Below, in pieces: positions 27,786 to 36,216 of a stretch of 64,000 nucleotides of DNA. A model generated the notes under the pieces. That model did not search any database. It worked only from the letters and a program-made list of their open reading frames with translations, and had not been told where the DNA came from. Position 1 is the stretch's first letter; the number at the start of each line of letters is the position of its first letter. The stretch is from Archangium sp. (GTDB taxonomy: Bacteria > Myxococcota > Myxococcia > Myxococcales > Myxococcaceae), in the NCBI GenBank assembly GCA_022843845.1, contig JALHMW010000026.1, positions 1 through 64,000 of the forward strand. Reading direction: 5' to 3'. The translations under genes were made by a program, and so were the position numbers.

Positions 27786-28585
27786 CCGCCGAACGCCTGA
27801 AAGCGGGAGACGCCCCGGGTCCACATCGTGCCCGCGAGCACGGCGAGCCCCGTGATGAAGGCGACCTGCCGCAGCACGAGCCCGAGCGCTTCGTCGAAGC
27901 TCACCTTCCCGGTCATCAGCTCGACGGGCAGCGACAACACGTAGCGAAACGGCAACCACGCGCTGACGTCTCGCAGCCACTGCGGGAAGAAGTCGAGCGG
28001 CACGAGGTAGCCGGAGAAGACGAAGAAGAGCGCGAACCAGAGGTCCATCACGCGCAATGAGCTGTCGACCGAGAAGCTCAACGCGCCGACGGCGACGTTG
28101 ACGAGGAAGTTGATGAGCCACGCGCCGAAGACGGTGAAGGGAAACAACGCCCACAGCCGCCAGTCGCTCGAGAGCGCGTCACGATGCGTCGCGACGAGGA
28201 AGATGGCGACCGGCAAGGTCACCAGCGTTCGCATCGGCAGGTAGGCGAGGTTCGAGGTGGCGAAGGCGATGAGCGGGTGCAACGGCCGCAGGAGCCTCAT
28301 GGCGAGCGTGCCCTGCCGCACTTCGAAGTTGATCTCCCAGGCCGCCCAGGCCGCGACGAGCTGACGCACGATGAAGACGCAGAGGAAGTAGCCGACGAAG
28401 GTGCTGCTGCTCCAGCTCGAGCCCGCCTGCCCCATCACTGGCGCGACGTCGGCGATGCTCGTCCACAACAGCATCATCACCAGCGGCATCGTCGTCGAGA
28501 GCACCCAGACGATCATCTCGGTGCGGTACGCGGCGGCCTCGGCGAAGCCGACCTTGAGCAGCGTGGGGATCGCGCGAAGGCTCAC
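27782..28585 (-). CDS. ABC-2 type permease, first of a pair
   Basis: The protein has 267 residues from the GTG at 28585 (V-S-L-R-A-I-P-T-L-L), preceded by a gagga-type ribosome-binding site; the frame is open further upstream but low in hydrophobicity. Six transmembrane segments are clear, with conserved charged loops R-L-L-R-P-L-H-P and D-F-F-P-Q-W-L near the last helices, as in DUF990/ABC-2 pairs. It is coupled to the downstream permease. An ATP-binding subunit is normally encoded next to such pairs but is missing here; the gene 112 bp upstream encodes an esterase. Confidence 0.85.
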   Translation of the reverse strand: MSLRAIPTLLKVGFAEAAAYRTEMIVWVLSTTMPLVMMLLWTSIADVAPVMGQAGSSWSSSTFVGYFLCVFIVRQLVAAWAAWEINFEVRQGTLAMRLLRPLHPLIAFATSNLAYLPMRTLVTLPVAIFLVATHRDALSSDWRLWALFPFTVFGAWLINFLVNVAVGALSFSVDSSLRVMDLWFALFFVFSGYLVPLDFFPQWLRDVSAWLPFRYVLSLPVELMTGKVSFDEALGLVLRQVAFITGLAVLAGTMWTRGVSRFQAFGG

Positions 28586-28697
28586 GCCGTCGTCCTCGCC
28601 ACCTTGTGAAGGGCACTCCGCTCCATCGGCCTGCACCATGACACACGAGCTGTGCACGAGCGCGGGCGGAGAGGAGCGCGCTGTTCGTCGCAACGGC

Positions 28698-29597
28698 TCA
28701 CGGGTGCGAGCGGAAGAAGTCGCGCAGCTCGGTGACGCCCACCTCGAGCCACTCATGCGCGCCGTCGGCGCTCGTCACCACGCGCGTCTCGACGCTCTGC
28801 GCCCTCAGCTTCGCCTCGTAGGTGCGCATGGTCGCGATGGGCACGACGGCGTCCTTCTCTCCGTGCAGGAAGAGCGTCGGAGGATGGTCGGCCGGCAGCG
28901 CGTCAGGCACCACGCACAGCGGCCCTCCACACGTCGCCCATGACGCCGAGTGCACCGCGAGCGCCTTGAACCGGCCCGGGTACGACAGCGCCATGCGGCT
29001 CGTCATGTAGCCACCGCTCGAGATGCCTCCCGCGTAGAGCCGGGCGCCGTCGAGCGGCCCGAACGTCTGGTTCGTCACGCCGTCGAGGAGCGCGACCATG
29101 AAGTGGTGATCGGGCGCATTCGACCACTGCACCGACCACTGCGGAATATTCGTGTCCCAATATGACGCGCCGAAGAGCCGCACCTCGGGCGTCACCACCG
29201 CGAAGCCCGCGTCGAGCAGCGCCTGGACCGTCGAGGTCTGCCAGAAGGCGCCGAACGTATCGCCAGGCCTCGCGCTCCACGTCAGCTGCGCGCTGAAGAG
29301 CGAGCCTTGAAAGAGGACCACCGTCGGCCAGCCTGACGCAGGGGCGGCGCCGCGGGGAACGCCGACGTGCACCACGCGCGTGAGTGGAATCGGGCGCGCC
29401 ACGGGCACCTCGAACGTTCGATGCGTACACGAGAGGCGATCGCCCTCGAGCGAACACGGCGGCGAGCCAGCGTCGAGGGCGCCTCCATCGGTCACCTCGC
29501 GAATCGCTCCGGCGTCGACCGGCTCGATGCCTGCGTCCACACCCGAGGGTGAAGGCGAACACGAGGCGACCACCAGGAGCACGGGCACGAGACGCAC
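28698..29597 (-). CDS. Exported alpha/beta-hydrolase lipoprotein (PHB depolymerase/feruloyl-esterase-like)
   Basis: The protein has 299 residues, with a short lipoprotein signal (V-V-A-S-C, Cys13) followed by an Asp/Gly/Ala-rich spacer. The catalytic domain shows G-I-S-S-G (nucleophile Ser193), acid D249 in G-E-K-D-A-V-V-P, and H281 in D-G-A-H-E-W-L. The surrounding L-Y-A-G-G-I-S-S-G-G-Y-M and D-A-G-F-A-V-V-T-P-E pattern resembles extracellular esterase family CE1 and poly(3-hydroxybutyrate) depolymerases. It is likely outer-membrane-attached and hydrolyses a polymer or ester outside the cell; the substrate is unknown. It is divergent from the acyl-CoA dehydrogenase gene, with 61 bp between starts. 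Confidence 0.8.
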   Translation of the reverse strand: MRLVPVLLVVASCSPSPSGVDAGIEPVDAGAIREVTDGGALDAGSPPCSLEGDRLSCTHRTFEVPVARPIPLTRVVHVGVPRGAAPASGWPTVVLFQGSLFSAQLTWSARPGDTFGAFWQTSTVQALLDAGFAVVTPEVRLFGASYWDTNIPQWSVQWSNAPDHHFMVALLDGVTNQTFGPLDGARLYAGGISSGGYMTSRMALSYPGRFKALAVHSASWATCGGPLCVVPDALPADHPPTLFLHGEKDAVVPIATMRTYEAKLRAQSVETRVVTSADGAHEWLEVGVTELRDFFRSHP

Positions 29598-29658
29598 GAC
29601 GAGGGGAATACTCCCATTTCTCCCAGCGCGGGAAGCCGAGCCCGGCTACGTCAGCTGC

Positions 29659-31428
29659 ATGGCGAACCCGCTCGTGTCGGACCGCTTCATCGACTTCCTG
29701 CTCTACGACGTGCTCGAGGCGGAAGCGTTGTGCCGGCTGCCGTACTTCTCGGAGCACTCCCGCGCCACGTTCGATCCGTGGCTCTCGGCCTGCCGTCGTG
29801 TCGCCCGCGAGGTGCTGCAGCCGACCTACAAGCCGATGGACCTCGAGCCGCCCCGCTTCGACGGCGGCCATGTCTTCGTGCATCCATCGATGCGCACGTG
29901 TTGGAAGGAGCTGGTGGAGCTCGGCGTGTTGTCGGCGTCACGGCCCATCGCGATCGGCGGCCAGCAGTTGCCGCTCACCGTCGCGACGCTGTCGCATTCG
30001 TACCTGATGGCCGGCAACCTCTCGGCCTACGGCTACGCGGGGCTGACCACTGGCGCGGCGCACCTCATCGAGGCGTTCGGCTCCGACGAGGTGAAGTCGT
30101 TGTTCCTCGCCGCGATGTACGAGGGCCGGTGGACCGGCACGATGGCGCTCACGGAGCCGCAGGCCGGCTCGAGCCTCGCTGACGTGAAGTCGACCGCGAC
30201 GCCGTCGAACGGGCGCTACCTGCTCAAGGGCAGCAAGATCTTCATCTCGGGCGGAGACCACGACGTCACCGAGAACATCGTGCACCTCGTGCTCGCGCGC
30301 ATCGACGGCGCGCCGCCGGGCACCAGAGGCATCTCGCTCTTCGCGGTTCCGAAGAAGCGCCTCGACGCGGGCGCGCTCGTCGACAACGACGTGACCATCG
30401 CGGGCGTCATCCACAAGATCGGCTGGAAGGGGCTGCCCAGCGTCGCGCTCTCACTCGGTGACGACGGCGACTGTCACGGCTGGCTGGTCGGGCCCGAGCA
30501 CCAGGGCCTCAAGTGCATGTTCCAGATGATGAACGAGGCGCGGCTGATGGTCGGCGCGAACGGCGCGGCGACGGCGTCGGTCGCCTTCCATGAGTCGCTC
30601 GCGTACGCGCGCGAGCGGAAGCAGGGCCGCGCGCTCGGAGTCTCCGACGCGAAGGCGCTCCCGGTGCCGCTCACCGACCACGCCGACGTGCGCCGAATGC
30701 TGCTGCGGCAGAAGGCGATCGTCGAAGGCAGCCTCGCGCTCATCGGCTTGTCAGCGAAGTGCGCCGACCTCTCGGAGCACGCGGAGGACGCCGACACGCG
30801 AACCGAAGCGAAGCTGTTGCTCGATCTCCTGACGCCCATCGCCAAGACGTTCCCGGCCGAGAAGGGCTTCGAGGCGAACGCGCTCTCGCTGCAGATCCAC
30901 GGAGGCTACGGCTACTCGACCGAGTACCTGCCCGAGTCGTGGCTGCGCGACCAGAAGCTCAACTCGATTCACGAAGGCACCACGACGATTCAAGGGCTCG
31001 ATCTGCTCGGCAGAAAGGTCGTCGCAGGTGGCGGCGCGGCGCTGATGGCGCTCGATCGTCGGGTCCGTGAGGCGCTCACACTCGGAGAGGCGAAGGGTAT
31101 CGACTTCGGCGCTCCCCTCGCGGCGGGAATGAACGAGCTCCTTCGGGTGACGGGAACCCTCGGCGCGAAGGGCGCGTCAGGAGACGTCATCGGCATGCTC
31201 GGACACTCGGCCGACTTCCTCGAGCTGGCGTCGATCGTCGCCGTCGGCTGGGCGTGGATGGAGCTGGCCTCTCGCGCGGCAGGGAAGACCGACGACTTCT
31301 CACTCGGGCTCGTGCAGACCGCGAAGTACTGGCTGGCGACCGAGCTGCCTCGAACGGCGCACCTCGCGTCGCTGTGTGAGTCGAACGAGCCGAGCTACCT
31401 CGAGCTACAGGACGCCTGGTTGGGATGA
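29659..31428 (+). CDS. Acyl-CoA dehydrogenase, DmdC/FadE5-like long form
   Basis: The protein has 589 residues starting at M-A-N-P-L-V-S-D-R; the frame is open further upstream through the divergent esterase gene, but only this start matches the family. Typical segments are [13 protein letters not shown] (FAD contact), [10 protein letters not shown], and [17 protein letters not shown] near residue 415, followed by [11 protein letters not shown]. The length of about 590 and the C-terminal extra domain fit the group that includes 3-methylmercaptopropionyl-CoA dehydrogenase and FadE5-type enzymes. It would oxidise an acyl-CoA to the enoyl-CoA in the cytoplasm. The exact substrate is not deducible. 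Confidence 0.92.
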   Translation: MANPLVSDRFIDFLLYDVLEAEALCRLPYFSEHSRATFDPWLSACRRVAREVLQPTYKPMDLEPPRFDGGHVFVHPSMRTCWKELVELGVLSASRPIAIGGQQLPLTVATLSHSYLMAGNLSAYGYAGLTTGAAHLIEAFGSDEVKSLFLAAMYEGRWTGTMALTEPQAGSSLADVKSTATPSNGRYLLKGSKIFISGGDHDVTENIVHLVLARIDGAPPGTRGISLFAVPKKRLDAGALVDNDVTIAGVIHKIGWKGLPSVALSLGDDGDCHGWLVGPEHQGLKCMFQMMNEARLMVGANGAATASVAFHESLAYARERKQGRALGVSDAKALPVPLTDHADVRRMLLRQKAIVEGSLALIGLSAKCADLSEHAEDADTRTEAKLLLDLLTPIAKTFPAEKGFEANALSLQIHGGYGYSTEYLPESWLRDQKLNSIHEGTTTIQGLDLLGRKVVAGGGAALMALDRRVREALTLGEAKGIDFGAPLAAGMNELLRVTGTLGAKGASGDVIGMLGHSADFLELASIVAVGWAWMELASRAAGKTDDFSLGLVQTAKYWLATELPRTAHLASLCESNEPSYLELQDAWLG

Positions 31429-31738
31429 GCTGGCGTGGGCTGTCGGCCGAGCACGGGGCTGTTCGGTCTGTGATCGGGCCTGCCGACTCGATGAAGCCAC
31501 GCGACGGCTCGAACGCGCGTCACCCTGAGGAACGACGTCTGCGTTCGGCGCGCTTCGACACGCGTCTCGTCGACCATGTGCGGCGTCGTCCACGAAGTGC
31601 TGCCGCGCGTCCACGTGGCGCGAAGGTGCCGACCGCCAAGCCCGCGCGGCGTGGAGCCCCAGCCCGCTGGCACGAATCACGCTGCCTCGGACGACGCCGC
31701 GCATTCCGCGCGGTCTGACGTCCACAGGGAGCCTCACC
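31429..31738. other. 310-bp stretch without a supported gene
   Basis: This gap lies between the acyl-CoA dehydrogenase stop and the small Thr/Gly-repeat protein. Overlapping frames exist on both strands but are Arg-rich and show no domain, signal peptide or ribosome-binding site. No strong hairpin or tRNA is visible. The last 30 bases include cacagggagcctcacc, the ribosome-binding region for the gene at 31739. Confidence 0.6.
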
Positions 31739-32029
31739 ATGAAGCGATTCATCGCCATCATCGCCGTCCTCACCGTCCTTGCGCTCACCGCCGTCGCTGG
31801 AGCGCCCGCCATCACGACCGGCACGACCGGCACGACCGGCACGACCGGCACGACCGGCACGACACCTGCGCCGGCGAAGAAGACCGCAGCGCCAACGGGC
31901 ATCCTGCGGCTCGCCTCGACCCCTGGCGCGATCGAAGCACTGGGAACGTCGAGCACCAGCGCCAGCACCGGCATGTCGACGAAGCCGTCGAAGCCGAAGA
32001 CGACGACCGCGCCCGTCGGCACGAAGTAG
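31739..32029 (+). CDS. Small exported protein with Thr-Gly repeat
   Basis: The protein has 96 residues. A signal peptide (M-K-R-F-I-A-I-I-A-V-L, cleavage near A-V-A-G-A) is followed by five T-G-T units from a 9-bp tandem repeat, then a Thr/Ser/Pro/Lys-rich, Cys-free tail. A ggagcc motif lies at suitable spacing before the ATG. The mature chain is predicted disordered and secreted or periplasmic. It stops one base before the convergent STM4013-family gene ends. No family is known. Confidence 0.65.
   Translation: MKRFIAIIAVLTVLALTAVAGAPAITTGTTGTTGTTGTTGTTPAPAKKTAAPTGILRLASTPGAIEALGTSSTSASTGMSTKPSKPKTTTAPVGTK
31814..31858 (+). repeat. Five perfect copies of a 9-bp repeat
   Basis: The unit acgaccggc is repeated five times without mismatch inside the small exported protein gene, encoding consecutive T-G-T triplets. 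In-frame copy changes would vary the length of the Thr-Gly linker. Confidence 0.9.
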
Positions 32030-32824
32030 TCACTTCGACGGCAGCAGCACCTCGGCGTACGGCACCGTCCACACTGCAGGGTGGGCGAGCCGATGGCCCA
32101 CGTAGCCATCGTCGCCGTAGCAGGTGCCGTGGTCGCTCATCAGCAGCCCCAGCGTCGGTCCTCGCCGGCTCAGCGCTCCGAACAACGGAGGCAGCTGCGA
32201 GTCGACGTAGCGCAGCGCCGCGGCGTGGGTGGCCCTGGAGTCTTCGGTCGCGCCCGGCACGTAGTGCTTGTTCGGCTGGTGCAACGCCGAGACGTTGATG
32301 AAGAGAAAAACGCGCTCCTTCACCGCCTCGAGCCGCGTGCACGCGAGCCGCACCTGGTGCTCGGTGGAGTGCGGCTCGGTGACGCCCGTCTCGGCGCTCC
32401 AGTGGGCTTCGTCGAAGTACGACGGCAGCACCCGACCGAGCGGGTTCTCGGGGTTGAAGAAGCCGACGCCGCCGATGCAGATGGTGCGGTAGCCCCGCGA
32501 CGCGAACCCGCGCACGAGATCGGGAGCATCGAACACGCACGTGTCGCCCGTCGTCGTCTCACTGCCGCCGAACCGAATCGAGAACGGGCGCGGGTGACGT
32601 CCCGGCCTCGCTGGCGTCGGCAGGAAGCCCGCGAAGAACGCCTGGTGCGCGGCGTACGTGAAGCTGCCCGGTGTGTGGCGCTCTTCCCAGCCAGTCGACG
32701 GCAAGACGCGCGCGAGGTTCGGAGTCCGGCCGCCGCGCCACTCGTCGACGGCCACATCGAACCGCAGCGTGTCGAACACGAGGAAGAGCACGTCGTGCGT
32801 GCCCACCACCTCGTTCATGTTCAC
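32030..32824 (-). CDS. STM4013/SEN3800-family hydrolase (alkaline-phosphatase superfamily)
   Basis: The protein has 264 residues from a GTG that overlaps the upstream stop (GTGA); an ATG two codons later is equally possible. The fold signature of the sulfatase/alkaline-phosphatase superfamily is visible: metal-ligand D18 in V-F-D-T-L-R-F-D-V, a nucleophile region [12 protein letters not shown] with Thr56 as likely nucleophile, and C-terminal metal ligands in S-D-H-G-T. The sulfatase CxPxR motif is absent, so it should not use formylglycine; a phosphatase or phosphodiesterase is more likely. The length and G-F-L-P-T-P and N-P-E-N-P-L-G segments match the family named after Salmonella STM4013. 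Its usual companions STM4011 and STM4012 are encoded upstream. The substrate is unknown. Confidence 0.85.
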   Translation of the reverse strand: MNMNEVVGTHDVLFLVFDTLRFDVAVDEWRGGRTPNLARVLPSTGWEERHTPGSFTYAAHQAFFAGFLPTPARPGRHPRPFSIRFGGSETTTGDTCVFDAPDLVRGFASRGYRTICIGGVGFFNPENPLGRVLPSYFDEAHWSAETGVTEPHSTEHQVRLACTRLEAVKERVFLFINVSALHQPNKHYVPGATEDSRATHAAALRYVDSQLPPLFGALSRRGPTLGLLMSDHGTCYGDDGYVGHRLAHPAVWTVPYAEVLLPSK

Positions 32825-34515
32825 GGCACGACTCCGAAGCGCGCGAGGACCTCGAGGATACGGCCCGTGCAGGTCGCGACGTCGGTGCCCGCCGTATCGA
32901 GCGCGAGCTCAGGTGACGCAGGAGCCTCGTAGGGATCGTCGACACCGGTGAAGTGTTTCACCTCTCCTGCGAGCGCCTTTCGATAGAGGCCCTTCGTGTC
33001 GCGCTCCAGCAGCGTCTCCATCGCCGCGTGCACGTGCACCTCGACGAACGCGACGCCATCGGCAGCGGCCGCGGCTCTCACCTCGGCGCGTGTGTCGGCG
33101 TACGGACTGATGGCAGCGCCGATCGCGATGACGCCGTTTCTCGCCAGCATGCGCCCCACCATGCCGATGCGGCGGATGTTGGTGTCGCGGTCTTCTTTCG
33201 AGAAGCCGAGGCCCTTCGAGAGGGTCGAGCGGATCTCGTCACCATCAAGCACCTCGACGCGGTGGTGACGCTTCAGCGCGGCCTCGACCGAGCGCGCGAG
33301 CGTCGACTTCCCTGCCCCGGACAACCCGGTGAACCAGAGCAACACGCCACGCTGAGGCGTCGACGGCGCGCTGACGTGGCGACGGAGGATCTCGGCGATC
33401 TCAGGCCTCGTCACCTCGGGAGGAATCGGCCGGCCCGAGTGCAACAGCTCACGAAGCTGCGTGCCCGAGAGCGCCAGCTGATCCGCCGGGCCGTGCGGGC
33501 ACGTGCGCTGTGACGCGATGGAGCCGCACACCCGGCAGTAGAACGTCGGGTCGAACGCGAGCGGCGTGACGCCGAGCTCCGCGGCCGTGAAGCGCTTCAC
33601 CAACTGCTGCGCCGCGAGCGGTGGGTAGTACGAGCCGACGCCAGCGTGGTCGCGCCCGACGATGAGGTGCGTGATGCCGTAGTTCTTCCGCACCAGCACG
33701 TGGAAGAGCGCCTCTCTCGGGCCGGCGTAGCGCATGGCCGCAGGGAACGCCGCGAGGACTGTGCGCGCCTTCGGGTAGTAGCCCTTCACCAACGCCTCGT
33801 AGCTCTCGAAGCGGGCGGCGGCGGGCACGTCGTCTTTCTTCGTCTCGCCAACCAGCGGGTGCAGCACGAGGCCGTCACACACCTCGAGGGCGATCTTCGT
33901 CAGCGCCTCGTGCGCCCGGTGAATCGGGTTGCGGGTCTGGAAGCCGGCGACGGTCGACCAGCCTCGCGCCTCGATCTCGGCACGCAGCGCGCGCGGCGTC
34001 AGGCGGTGTTCCTGGAACGACTGCGTCGGGAGCGGGGCGATCTCGACCGGGCCTCCCACCAGCGTCGTTGGCTGCTCCATCAACACGGCGACGCCCGGGT
34101 GCGCGAGGTCCTCCGTTCCGAAGACGTGCCGGGCCTCGTGGTGTGGGTCGCGCTGGTACAGCGAAGTGACGGTGAGCACCGCCCAGTCGCGACCGGCGTC
34201 GTCCGCGAGCACGACGGACTCGCCTACCGCGGGAGCGTCTTTCACCGCGAGCGTGATGGGCAGCGGCCACACCGTGCCATCCGGCAGGCGCATCGACTCG
34301 ACGACGGTGCGGTAGGCCGCTTCGTCGAGGAAGCCGGTGAGAGGTGACAGCGCGCCGACGGCGAGCAGTTCGAGATCGTTGAGGGCTCGCGCATCGACGG
34401 TGAGGCGCTTCAGTCCACGCGCGCGCGCGTCGAACTGGTCCTGCGAGATGAGACGTTCCTGCAGCGTACCGCCATGTGGCTCGGCGCCGATGGAGTCGGA
34501 AACACGATGAACCAT
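32821..34515 (-). CDS. sat/cysC: Bifunctional sulfate adenylyltransferase / adenylylsulfate kinase
   Basis: The protein has 564 residues. Residues 1-380 are ATP sulfurylase, with [11 protein letters not shown] at 193-203, the G-R-D-H-A-G motif at 287-292, and a putative zinc site C327, C330, C339, H341. Residues 385-564 are APS kinase with P-loop G-L-S-G-A-G-K-S-T at 397-405, followed by L-D-G-D-E-I-R. It makes adenosine phosphosulfate from sulfate and ATP and phosphorylates it to PAPS, the sulfate donor for sulfotransferases or assimilation. The Sat-CysC order is known in other bacteria. No reductase or sulfotransferase is near. The stop overlaps the STM4013-family start by 4 bp, so PAPS supply may be tied to that locus. 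Confidence 0.95.
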   Translation of the reverse strand: MVHRVSDSIGAEPHGGTLQERLISQDQFDARARGLKRLTVDARALNDLELLAVGALSPLTGFLDEAAYRTVVESMRLPDGTVWPLPITLAVKDAPAVGESVVLADDAGRDWAVLTVTSLYQRDPHHEARHVFGTEDLAHPGVAVLMEQPTTLVGGPVEIAPLPTQSFQEHRLTPRALRAEIEARGWSTVAGFQTRNPIHRAHEALTKIALEVCDGLVLHPLVGETKKDDVPAAARFESYEALVKGYYPKARTVLAAFPAAMRYAGPREALFHVLVRKNYGITHLIVGRDHAGVGSYYPPLAAQQLVKRFTAAELGVTPLAFDPTFYCRVCGSIASQRTCPHGPADQLALSGTQLRELLHSGRPIPPEVTRPEIAEILRRHVSAPSTPQRGVLLWFTGLSGAGKSTLARSVEAALKRHHRVEVLDGDEIRSTLSKGLGFSKEDRDTNIRRIGMVGRMLARNGVIAIGAAISPYADTRAEVRAAAAADGVAFVEVHVHAAMETLLERDTKGLYRKALAGEVKHFTGVDDPYEAPASPELALDTAGTDVATCTGRILEVLARFGVVP

Positions 34516-34546
34516 AGGGGCGACACGCTACCGCCTCAGCGACGCT

Positions 34547-34900
34547 TTAGATCGCACCCTTCTGATCGAGGACCCACAGCGTCGCGGCGACGTCGGCGTT
34601 GCAGTCGTACTTGCGCTGGGCGTCGCTCACGGTGGCCCACGACGAGCCGCCCTTCTCGATCTTCCCGTTCTCGAAGGTGGCCTGCGTGCTGCCGCCGATC
34701 TCGACGTGCCACTTCGAGCCGCGCTTCACGGCCTTCCCCTTCGTGGAGCCGCCCTTCTCGATGACGATCTCCGACGACGATTCCTTGTACGCGTACTGGG
34801 TGCTGCCGCTCTTCTCGACGCGGCCGTTGTTGCACTTGTAGTCGGCGGCAAACGCGGGGACGGCGGCGACGGCGAGGACGGCGACGAGCAGCTTCTTCAT
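34547..34900 (-). CDS. Small exported protein, paralogue of 34982-35338
   Basis: The protein has 117 residues. A signal peptide (M-K-K-L-L-V-A-V-L-A, cleaved after A-F-A) is followed by a roughly 98-residue beta-rich mature domain with two cysteines (Y-K-C-N near the start, Y-D-C-N near the end) that could pair. The core I-V-I-E-K-G-G-S, K-A-V-K-R-G, K-W-H-V-E-I-G-G and A-T-F-E-N-G is shared with the neighbouring paralogue. An ggaacacctcc-type ribosome-binding region precedes the ATG. It lies between the radical SAM pair and sat/cysC on the same strand. No function is known; it might be a substrate or product of the locus, which is speculation. Confidence 0.75.
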   Translation of the reverse strand: MKKLLVAVLAVAAVPAFAADYKCNNGRVEKSGSTQYAYKESSSEIVIEKGGSTKGKAVKRGSKWHVEIGGSTQATFENGKIEKGGSSWATVSDAQRKYDCNADVAATLWVLDQKGAI

Positions 34901-34981
34901 GGAGGTGTTCCTTCGGGTGAGGGGTGGACGTCGTCTGCCTGACCCGACCCGACGCCACCAGGTGCAACAATTCTCGAGACC

Positions 34982-35338
34982 TCAGAACACGTCGTTCGCT
35001 TCCAGCACCCAGAGCGTGGTCGCGACCTCGAGCTTGCAGTCGAACTTCTTCAGGCTGTGGCTCATGGTGGTCCACCTCGCCCCACGCCGATCGATGTTGC
35101 CGTTCTCGAAGGTCGCCTCGGTCTTGCCGCCAATCTCGACGTGCCACTTGGTGCCGCGCTTGACGGCCTTGCCGACCATCGAGCCGCCCTTCTCGATGAC
35201 GATCTCCGTGGCCGACTGCTTGAAGGTGAACAGGGCGGCGCCCTTCTTCTCGACGCGGCCCTTGTCGGTGCACTTGTAGTCGGCGGCGACGGCGGGGACG
35301 GCGGCGATGGTGAGCAGGGCAAGGAGCAGCTTGTTCAT
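34982..35338 (-). CDS. Small exported protein, paralogue of 34547-34900
   Basis: The protein has 118 residues, starting M-N-K-L-L-L-A; the frame is open upstream but only this start gives a signal peptide (cleavage after A-V-A). The mature domain aligns along its whole length with the downstream paralogue: Y-K-C-T at the start, E-I-V-I-E-K-G-G-S, K-W-H-V-E-I-G-G, A-T-F-E-N-G, F-D-C-K and T-L-W-V-L-E near the end. Two Cys per mature chain are conserved. The ATG overlaps the stop of the STM4011-family gene by four bases (ATGA), a strong sign that it is translated as part of that operon. Confidence 0.78.
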   Translation of the reverse strand: MNKLLLALLTIAAVPAVAADYKCTDKGRVEKKGAALFTFKQSATEIVIEKGGSMVGKAVKRGTKWHVEIGGKTEATFENGNIDRRGARWTTMSHSLKKFDCKLEVATTLWVLEANDVF

Positions 35339-36216
35339 GGGGAGGGTCCTTCGGGGGATGGAGGTGATGTCATGGCGCGCTCGAGCAAACCGGAGCCAAA
35401 GACCTGTGTCAGGCCCAGATATTCGAGGTGAACGTAGCCGATGTGGCAGCCGCACGTCGTTGCGCTGCAGGGGCGGGCCTCGAGCAGGCGCTCGAAGCCG
35501 GCCTGGTAGAGGTTGCCGATGGGCTCACGAATGAAGTGACAGCTGCGCGCCACGCCATCGCCGTCGACCGAGATGACGGTGTGCCCACCCGCGCAGGCCC
35601 GGCCCAGGCTGGGGTGGCGAACGTTGTTCAACGGGAAGAGTGGATCGACGCGCGTGAAGTGGGCGAGGTCGTCAGCGGAGTACCCCGCGTCGGTCGACTT
35701 CACGGCGTTCACCCAGACGTAGACGTCGTCGGGCAGCTTCGCGCGCAGCGAGTCGAGCGCGTCACGGAACTTCGGGAAGCCCACCACGCCGACGGAGAAC
35801 GAGACGCCAGCGTCGTGGAGCCGCGCGCACTGCTCGAGGAAGCGAGCCTCCTTCGTCCACTCCGGGTGCCAGGTCGCCCAGATGCCGACCTTCGACGGCT
35901 CGCAGGTCTCGAGGAAGTCGAGGCGCGCGGACAGGTTGGTCTGAATCGCGACCTTCTCGACGTGCGGCAGCTTCGAGAGCCGCGACACCGCGTCCTGGTA
36001 CCGGCGTTGGGTCAACGCTTCGCCCCACGGCGTGAAGAAGACCCGGAGCGGCGCGGCTCGCGTGTCACACCAGTGAAGGAAGCGCTCGAGGGCCTGGGCA
36101 TCGACGGCGTGCTCCTCGTCGGTCTCGTGGTGCTTCGCGAAGGGGCAATACGTGCAGCCGTAGTTGCACGACGAGAGCGGGCCCCGGTACAGCACGGTGA
36201 GGTTCGGCGCGCTCAC
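35335..36216 (-). CDS. STM4011-family radical SAM protein
   Basis: The protein has 293 residues from GTG 36216 (V-S-A-P-N-L-T-V-L-Y-R-G-P-L). The radical SAM cluster motif is C-N-Y-G-C-T-Y-C near residues 18-25. Family-specific segments are C-P-F-A-K, F-F-T-P-W-G-E-A-L and V-A-I-Q-T-N-L-S. A C-terminal cysteine set (C-A-G-G-H, S-C-H-F, C-S-A-T-T-C-G-C-H) suggests an auxiliary iron-sulfur cluster of SPASM-like type. It acts in the cytoplasm on an unknown substrate. The GTG overlaps the STM4012 stop by 4 bp (GTGA), and its own stop overlaps the next small gene by 4 bp. This family normally occurs next to STM4012, STM4013 and often STM4014 (ATP-grasp); no STM4014 is seen here. Confidence 0.88.
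   Translation of the reverse strand: MSAPNLTVLYRGPLSSCNYGCTYCPFAKHHETDEEHAVDAQALERFLHWCDTRAAPLRVFFTPWGEALTQRRYQDAVSRLSKLPHVEKVAIQTNLSARLDFLETCEPSKVGIWATWHPEWTKEARFLEQCARLHDAGVSFSVGVVGFPKFRDALDSLRAKLPDDVYVWVNAVKSTDAGYSADDLAHFTRVDPLFPLNNVRHPSLGRACAGGHTVISVDGDGVARSCHFIREPIGNLYQAGFERLLEARPCSATTCGCHIGYVHLEYLGLTQVFGSGLLERAMTSPPSPEGPSP

Noticed and set aside
32030..32824. Formylglycine-dependent sulfatase assignment
   Set aside because: The CxPxR motif is absent and the likely nucleophile is Thr, so only the superfamily, not sulfatase activity, is supported.
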